The position numbers and the translations under genes were made by a program. From Pontibacter coccineus (GTDB lineage: Bacteria; Bacteroidota; Bacteroidia; Cytophagales; Hymenobacteraceae): DNA of 64,000 nucleotides. The stretch spans positions 310,001-374,000 of the forward strand of contig NZ_JAUOTN010000003.1 of assembly GCF_030546575.1 (NCBI RefSeq), written 5' to 3'. This document shows, one piece after another, positions 59,092 through 64,000 of this stretch (the stretch's first letter is position 1; each line of letters starts with the position of its first letter). Under the pieces are notes generated by a model. That model had not been told where the DNA came from. It worked only from the letters and a program-made list of their open reading frames with translations, and searched no databases.

Positions 59092-61449
59092 ATGTCCGAA
59101 CTCGATTTTCAGGAAGATAATTCTGAGTCTTTAGATATAAAGGGACTGGTCATGCGGTACCTTCGCTATTGGTACCTCTTTGTGATCGGTGGAGCCATTG
59201 CTCTCACCGCGGCACACCTTTACCTGCGTTATTCTACCCCGGTTTATAGTGTGAAGGCTACTATTCTCATCAAAGATGAAAGTGGCGCTGACCTGGCGAA
59301 TAGTGGCGTGTTTGGCGACATGGGTCTATTGAAATCGAACAAGTCTTTCTCAAACGAGGTGCTGGTCATCAAGTCGAAAGGCTTGATGGAGCGCGTACTA
59401 ACGGAGTTGGGAATGGAAGTGTCGTATTTTGGCGAAGGACGGATCAAGTCACCAGAGTTATACGGTGGGCGAAGCCCAATTAAGGCGGTTATTGCACAAC
59501 TTGACTCAGCAGGGCTTGGTAAGAGCTTTGTGGTAGAAGTAGAAGATAACAACACTTTCAGTATTTATGAAGGCGAGAACAAAGTCTCCACCCACAAGTT
59601 CGGTGAGCAGATAAAGAAACATTACGGGACTTTTACTATTGTGGCAGATTCGGATATCACCAATGATAGGGGTCGTCGTGTATTAGTGCGTTTTAATAAC
59701 CTCGGTAAGCTGGCGAACAGCTACAGCAAACAGCTGGGGGTGAAAAGCGTGAACGAGTACGCTACGGTAATGGAACTCAGCCTAACAGACCCCGTACCAG
59801 CCAAAGGGAAAGACATTCTGAACAAGCTGATTGAAGTATATAATCGTGAAACAATCAATGAAAAGAACCTGGCTGTTTCGAAGACCATACAGTTTATTGA
59901 TGACCGTTTAGTATACCTCACCCGGGAGCTGACAGATGTTGAGAAGGATGTAGAGCGCTATATGCAGGATAACAAATTGATAGATCCTGCTGCCAGTGGA
60001 GGGATATATCAAAGTACTGCACATGCTTACAACCAGCAGATCACAGAGAATGAAGTTAAGCTCGAAATATTAAAGTCAGTTGAATCTTACCTCCAACAGG
60101 AAGAAAATAAATATGAACTGGTTCCAACCAGCCTTGATATTGCTGACCCAACCTTAGGAGGGCTAATTGCTAACTTCAACGTCCTGCAAAACCAGCGTCG
60201 GCGCCTGGGACGTTCTGTTACGGAAAGCAATCCGGTACTGCGTAATGTAAACGAGCAGCTGGAAATTCTGCGTTTGAATATTCTGGAAAATATTCGAAAT
60301 ATCAGAGAAGGCTTATTGGTAGTGCGCCGGAACCTACAAGCCAGCGCCCGGCAGTTTGAATCTCAGGTTCGACAAGTACCCTCCATGAAGCGCGAGCTCA
60401 CCGAAATTGAGCGACAGCAGGGTATCAAAGAGGGTTTGTACCTCTACCTACTCCAAAAGCGTGAAGAGGCCGCCTTGTCACAGGCTATTACGCCCTCCAA
60501 TTCCCGTGTTCTTGATCCGGCAGCGGCCAGTGGAAGCCCCATTGAGCCTCAATCCACCAACATATACCTAATGGCTTTGTTAGCCGGACTCGCTATACCG
60601 TTCGCAGGTATATTCCTGCGCGATATGCTGAACGATACGATACAGGAGGTGCGTGAAGTTGAGAAGGCTACATCTACACCCATCCTTGGTGAAATCGGAC
60701 ATAATGATTCTGGTCAAATGTTGGTTATCAGCCAGGAGAGCCGTAGTTCCAGTGCTGAGCTTTTCCGTTTATTGCGTGCAAATATGCAATTTGCTGCAGG
60801 AGGCAAAGAAAATAAGGTGATTCTAGTAACTTCCAGCATGAGCGGAGAAGGTAAAACCTTTTTCAGCTTGAACCTGGCTGCCAGTTTGGGGATGACTGGT
60901 AAAAAAGTAGTTGTACTGGGTTTTGACTTAAGGAAGCCTAAGTTGACACAAGGGGTGAACTTGCCAAACAATATTGGCATTACCAATTACCTGATCTCAG
61001 ACAGCGTTCAGATTGAGGATATGATTCAGTTTGCACCCGAGATGCCAGATTTAGCTATCATCGGCTCAGGGCCTATTCCACCAAATCCTGCAGAACTGAT
61101 GTTGTTGCCGAAGATTGGAATGCTAATTGAAGAACTCAAGAATGCATTTGACTATATCATCCTAGATTCATCACCTGTTGGGCAAGTGGCTGATACCTTA
61201 GCATTAGCGCCCTATATCGATTCGAGTTTATACATAGTACGCTATAACTACACGCATAAAAAACAGCTACAAATTGTAGATGACCTATATAAGTCACGTA
61301 AGCTCAAGCATCTGATGATTGTGCTCAATGATGCTAAAAAGAGCAATAGTTATGGTTATTCATATGGTTACGGCTATGGGTATGGTAACTATTATGAAGA
61401 AGAGTCGAAGGGTCTGGGGAGTAAGTTGAGGAAGTTGGTGAAGGGATAA
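59092..61449 (+). CDS. Wzc-type polysaccharide co-polymerase with tyrosine autokinase domain
   Basis: A 785-residue inner-membrane protein. It has a Wzz domain between a first helix ([18 protein letters not shown]) and a second ([19 protein letters not shown], about residue 495), with a long coiled coil between. The cytosolic BY-kinase has Walker [10 protein letters not shown] (near 584), Walker A' [11 protein letters not shown] and Walker [10 protein letters not shown]. The C-terminus is a tyrosine cluster ([16 protein letters not shown]), the expected autophosphorylation site that controls chain length. Works with the Wza-like pore upstream. Confidence 0.95.
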   Translation: MSELDFQEDNSESLDIKGLVMRYLRYWYLFVIGGAIALTAAHLYLRYSTPVYSVKATILIKDESGADLANSGVFGDMGLLKSNKSFSNEVLVIKSKGLMERVLTELGMEVSYFGEGRIKSPELYGGRSPIKAVIAQLDSAGLGKSFVVEVEDNNTFSIYEGENKVSTHKFGEQIKKHYGTFTIVADSDITNDRGRRVLVRFNNLGKLANSYSKQLGVKSVNEYATVMELSLTDPVPAKGKDILNKLIEVYNRETINEKNLAVSKTIQFIDDRLVYLTRELTDVEKDVERYMQDNKLIDPAASGGIYQSTAHAYNQQITENEVKLEILKSVESYLQQEENKYELVPTSLDIADPTLGGLIANFNVLQNQRRRLGRSVTESNPVLRNVNEQLEILRLNILENIRNIREGLLVVRRNLQASARQFESQVRQVPSMKRELTEIERQQGIKEGLYLYLLQKREEAALSQAITPSNSRVLDPAAASGSPIEPQSTNIYLMALLAGLAIPFAGIFLRDMLNDTIQEVREVEKATSTPILGEIGHNDSGQMLVISQESRSSSAELFRLLRANMQFAAGGKENKVILVTSSMSGEGKTFFSLNLAASLGMTGKKVVVLGFDLRKPKLTQGVNLPNNIGITNYLISDSVQIEDMIQFAPEMPDLAIIGSGPIPPNPAELMLLPKIGMLIEELKNAFDYIILDSSPVGQVADTLALAPYIDSSLYIVRYNYTHKKQLQIVDDLYKSRKLKHLMIVLNDAKKSNSYGYSYGYGYGYGNYYEEESKGLGSKLRKLVKG

Positions 61450-61486
61450 AACCCCACCCCAGCCCTCCCCTAAAAACAGGGGTGTG
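61450..61486. repeat. C-rich intergenic repeat inside the operon
   Basis: CCCCACCCCAGCCCTCCCCT...AGGGGTG hairpin directly after the kinase stop codon. Confidence 0.7.
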
Positions 61487-61537
61487 TTAAATGAACCCAA
61501 TAAATTAGAGCATACAAAGAAAAACGAACATAAAGAA

Positions 61538-62848
61538 ATGTCAGTTACAGAGATGACAGCTATAAAAAATGCCAAAATTGCCGTAATCGGTTTGGGGTAT
61601 GTAGGTTTACCACTAGCCGTTGAATTTGCTAAGAAATTCTCTACTGTCGGATTCGATATAAACGAGGGTCGGGTGCAAGAGTTGAATGATGGGTATGATC
61701 GCACTTTAGAGATTGAAAATGATTATTTAAAATCAGTTTTAACTTCAAGCTCTAATGGACAGATAGGTTTGTATTGCTCCAATAACCTGACAGACATTGA
61801 ATCCTGTAATTATTACATCGTCACTGTGCCTACCCCAGTGGATAAAAACAACCGCCCCGACCTTACTCCGCTCTACAAAGCGAGTGAGACTGTAGGGAAG
61901 GTACTAAAGCGCGGAGATACAGTGATCTATGAATCTACTGTTTACCCTGGTGTAACAGAAGAAGAATGTGTGCCGGTACTGGAGCGTATGTCTGGGCTAA
62001 AGTTTAATGTAGACTTTTTTGCAGGCTATTCTCCTGAGCGCATTAACCCGGGAGATAAGGAGCATACTGTTGCTAAAATACTAAAGATCACTTCCGGTTC
62101 TACTCCTGAAGCTGCTGAGAAAGTGGATCAACTGTATAGAACAGTGATCACAGCCGGAACTCACAAGGCAGCTTCCATCAAAGTAGCAGAAGCAGCAAAG
62201 GTAATTGAGAATGCGCAGCGCGATATTAACATTGCCTTCGTGAACGAACTTGCCAAGATTTTCAATCGCCTGGGTATTGATACTGATGAGGTGTTGGAAG
62301 CAGCCGGAACGAAATGGAATTTTCTCAAATTCAAACCTGGATTAGTAGGAGGGCACTGCATCGGCGTAGATCCTTATTACCTGGCACAAAAAGCCCAGGA
62401 AGCAGGTTATCACCCGGAGATTATTTTGGCTGGTCGCCGATTAAATGACGGTATGGGAGAGTATGTAGCCCATGAAGTGATTAAGTTGATGGTGAAAAAG
62501 GATATACCTGTGAAGGGGGCAAAAATCCTGGTGCTCGGCATAACATTTAAGGAGAACTGCCCGGACGTGCGCAATACTAAAGTAGTAGACATCCTGCGCA
62601 CGCTCAAAGATTACGATACCAATATCACGATCTACGACCCATGGGCTGAGCCAGCGGAAGTGAAGCATGAGTATGGTTGGGATTCTGTTAAAGAATTGAA
62701 TGGTGTAACTGATTGCGATGCCATTATCTTAGCCGTATCTCACGATGAGTTTAAGTCAATGAACTTAAGCAAACTCTGTAGAGAAAAAGCCGTTATCTAC
62801 GACGTGAAAGGCGTATTGCCTAAGGAATTGTCTGATGCCCGATTGTAG
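61538..62848 (+). CDS. Nucleotide sugar dehydrogenase (WbpO/TviB-like UDP-HexNAc 6-dehydrogenase)
   Basis: A 436-residue NAD-dependent enzyme oxidising C6 of a UDP-N-acetylhexosamine. NAD motif [15 protein letters not shown]; catalytic Cys274 in [14 protein letters not shown]-terminal [18 protein letters not shown]. The order and the [14 protein letters not shown] segment fit the WbpO/TviB group (UDP-GlcNAc or GalNAc to the uronic acid). Start MSVTEM follows AAAGAA; an upstream in-frame GTG at 61484 lies in the repeat and was rejected. Paired with the epimerase downstream, as in Vi-antigen and O6 LPS loci. Confidence 0.93.
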   Translation: MSVTEMTAIKNAKIAVIGLGYVGLPLAVEFAKKFSTVGFDINEGRVQELNDGYDRTLEIENDYLKSVLTSSSNGQIGLYCSNNLTDIESCNYYIVTVPTPVDKNNRPDLTPLYKASETVGKVLKRGDTVIYESTVYPGVTEEECVPVLERMSGLKFNVDFFAGYSPERINPGDKEHTVAKILKITSGSTPEAAEKVDQLYRTVITAGTHKAASIKVAEAAKVIENAQRDINIAFVNELAKIFNRLGIDTDEVLEAAGTKWNFLKFKPGLVGGHCIGVDPYYLAQKAQEAGYHPEIILAGRRLNDGMGEYVAHEVIKLMVKKDIPVKGAKILVLGITFKENCPDVRNTKVVDILRTLKDYDTNITIYDPWAEPAEVKHEYGWDSVKELNGVTDCDAIILAVSHDEFKSMNLSKLCREKAVIYDVKGVLPKELSDARL

Positions 62849-62867
62849 GTAAACTAACTGAGTCTAA

Positions 62868-62901
62868 AATTCCCTTCATCGGAGGGACTAGGGGTGGTTA
62901 A
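62868..62901. repeat. C-rich intergenic repeat, diverged
   Basis: AATTCCCTTCATCGGAGGGA then CTAGGGGTGGTTAATT; occupies the gap before the epimerase gene. Confidence 0.6.
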
Positions 62902-62958
62902 TTGTTTGAAGGTAATAAAACTCTTAACTCATCACTTTTAACTTTTAACTAATTAATA

Positions 62959-63954
62959 GTGTACGATACTAAATATCACACGACAGATCTAAGCCAAAAT
63001 AGCTTCCTCATTACAGGCGGAGCAGGCTTCATCGGCTCTAATATCGTCGAATACCTACTCAAGTTTGGGGCAGGAAAAGTGCGTGTACTTGATAACTTTT
63101 CTACCGGTTCTATAGCAAATATTGAAGAATTCAAAAGCAAGCCGGCTTTTGAACTAATAGAAGGTGATATCCGGGATCTGGAAACCTGCAAAAGAGCGCT
63201 GGAAGGTATAAACTATGTGTCGCATCAAGCTGCACTAGGCTCGGTACCCCGCTCCATTAACGACCCAATAACGAGTAATGAAGTAAACGTAAGCGGTTTT
63301 CTGAACATGCTGGTAGCGGCAAGAGATGCAAGAGTAGAAAACTTTATCTATGCTGCAAGCTCTAGTACTTACGGTGACCACCCGGGTCTACCTAAAATTG
63401 AGAGCCAAATTGGCAATCCGCTGTCTCCGTACGCCGTGACCAAATACGTGAACGAACTTTATGCAAGTGTCTTCTCCAAGACTTATAATTTTCACACAAT
63501 AGGTCTGCGCTACTTTAATGTGTTCGGACCGAGGCAGAATCCAAAAGGACCATATGCAGCAGTGATTCCACTCCTTATTGAGGCAGCAATTGAGAACAAG
63601 CAGCCTTATATTAACGGGGACGGGGATACGAGCCGTGACTTTACTTTTGTTGAGAATGCGGTACAAGCAAACATCAAAGCCCTGCTAGCTGGAAAAATAG
63701 ACAAGCATGAGGTGGTAAACATTGCATATGGCGAGCGTACTACCCTGAACCAACTATGGCAAAGAATAACTGAAACCGCAGGAATAGAACTTAACCCGGA
63801 GTATCGGGAAGAGCGACAAGGTGATGTGCGTCACAGTTTGGCGGACATCAGCAAGGCAAACCAACTAATAGACTACAATCCTCAATTTTCTGTGGCGGAA
63901 GGTTTAGATATAGCTTTCAACTGGTATAAGCGAAACAGCACTGTAGTTCAGTAA
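62959..63954 (+). CDS. NAD-dependent epimerase (WbpP/TviC-like UDP-HexNAc 4-epimerase)
   Basis: A 331-residue SDR-family epimerase. GGAGFIGSNIVEYLL at the N-terminus binds NAD; the catalytic set is SSSTYG and YAVTKYVNE (Tyr158, Lys162). The segments AALGSVPRSINDP and RYFNVFGPRQNPKGPYAAVIP match the UDP-GlcNAc/GalNAc epimerases WbpP and TviC. The start appears to be GTG: the frame has a stop codon 9 bp upstream and no ATG at the N-terminus. With the dehydrogenase it would provide UDP-GalNAcA or a related uronate for the exopolysaccharide. Confidence 0.92.
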   Translation: MYDTKYHTTDLSQNSFLITGGAGFIGSNIVEYLLKFGAGKVRVLDNFSTGSIANIEEFKSKPAFELIEGDIRDLETCKRALEGINYVSHQAALGSVPRSINDPITSNEVNVSGFLNMLVAARDARVENFIYAASSSTYGDHPGLPKIESQIGNPLSPYAVTKYVNELYASVFSKTYNFHTIGLRYFNVFGPRQNPKGPYAAVIPLLIEAAIENKQPYINGDGDTSRDFTFVENAVQANIKALLAGKIDKHEVVNIAYGERTTLNQLWQRITETAGIELNPEYREERQGDVRHSLADISKANQLIDYNPQFSVAEGLDIAFNWYKRNSTVVQ

Positions 63955-63956
63955 TT

Positions 63957-63992
63957 GCCCTCCTCAAAAAGGCGGGGTTAGGGTTGGTTGAA
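63957..63992. repeat. C-rich intergenic repeat at the window end
   Basis: CCCTCCTCAAAAAGGCGGGG then TTAGGGTTGGTTG; diverged member of the family. Confidence 0.6.
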
Positions 63993-64000
63993 CAAACTAC

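Noticed and set aside
61484-61537. Earlier GTG start for the UDP-sugar dehydrogenase
   Set aside because: The extra 18 codons begin in a C-rich repeat and are not expected in the family; ATG at 61538 has a better leader.

Overview
The window looks like chromosomal DNA of a Cytophagales bacterium (Bacteroidota), most likely Hymenobacteraceae and close to Pontibacter. This rests on promoters of the TTG-N19/20-TAnnTTTG type, many SPII lipoproteins and S9/M61/M49-type peptidases, Na+:solute symporters, DUF2911 and PIG-L proteins, and intergenic repeats typical of the phylum. No database search was possible, so the genus is an inference.

Layout. 1-9.1 kb: secreted or envelope peptidases (S9D fragment, subtilisin S8, S9A oligopeptidase B type), a cyclophilin lipoprotein, a GNAT enzyme, an MDR oxidoreductase and an acyl-CoA-binding protein. 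9.1-18.6 kb: small metal/Fe-S proteins, a GAF protein, a deoxynucleoside kinase, an M49-like metallopeptidase and several uncharacterised proteins. 18.6-26 kb: an FAD oxidoreductase and two alpha/beta hydrolases, an APC permease, a short exported peptide and a Rieske protein. 26.4-30.9 kb: a large PIG-L deacetylase followed by a two-subunit-type sodium symporter. 31-44 kb: mostly minus-strand housekeeping and envelope genes (methyltransferases, MsbA-type ABC exporter, second symporter, MBL hydrolase, M61 peptidase, CinA, ThpR). 44-47 kb: two PAP2 phosphatase paralogues flanking a tRNA-Leu(CAG) gene and a repeat-rich stretch. 47-53 kb: a TPR protein with an HExxH site, histidine phosphatase, RDD protein, MGMT and a dihaem cytochrome. 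53-56 kb: a MarR regulator with two YceI paralogues. 58.2 kb to the end: the start of an exopolysaccharide locus (Wza-like, Wzc-like, UDP-sugar dehydrogenase, UDP-sugar 4-epimerase).

The most unusual signals are not genes. (1) The heptamer AGGTATA/TATACCT occurs about 118 times by manual count against about 8 expected by chance. It appears in coding and intergenic DNA, in all reading frames and evenly on both strands. (2) A broken GIY-YIG nuclease gene sits inside a 401-bp element with 28/29-matching inverted termini, and the same terminal sequences recur as short paired or single copies elsewhere. This suggests a nuclease-linked family of dispersed repeats. One end supplies the start codon of a methyltransferase. 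(3) A near-identical palindromic operator lies between the -33 and -7 boxes of two promoters, one before marR-yceI and one before the second yceI. (4) Several further dispersed repeat families occupy nearly all the long gene-free stretches, including an inverted composite module repeated 11 kb apart.

There are no rRNA genes, CRISPR arrays, intact transposases, integrases or phage genes in the window.
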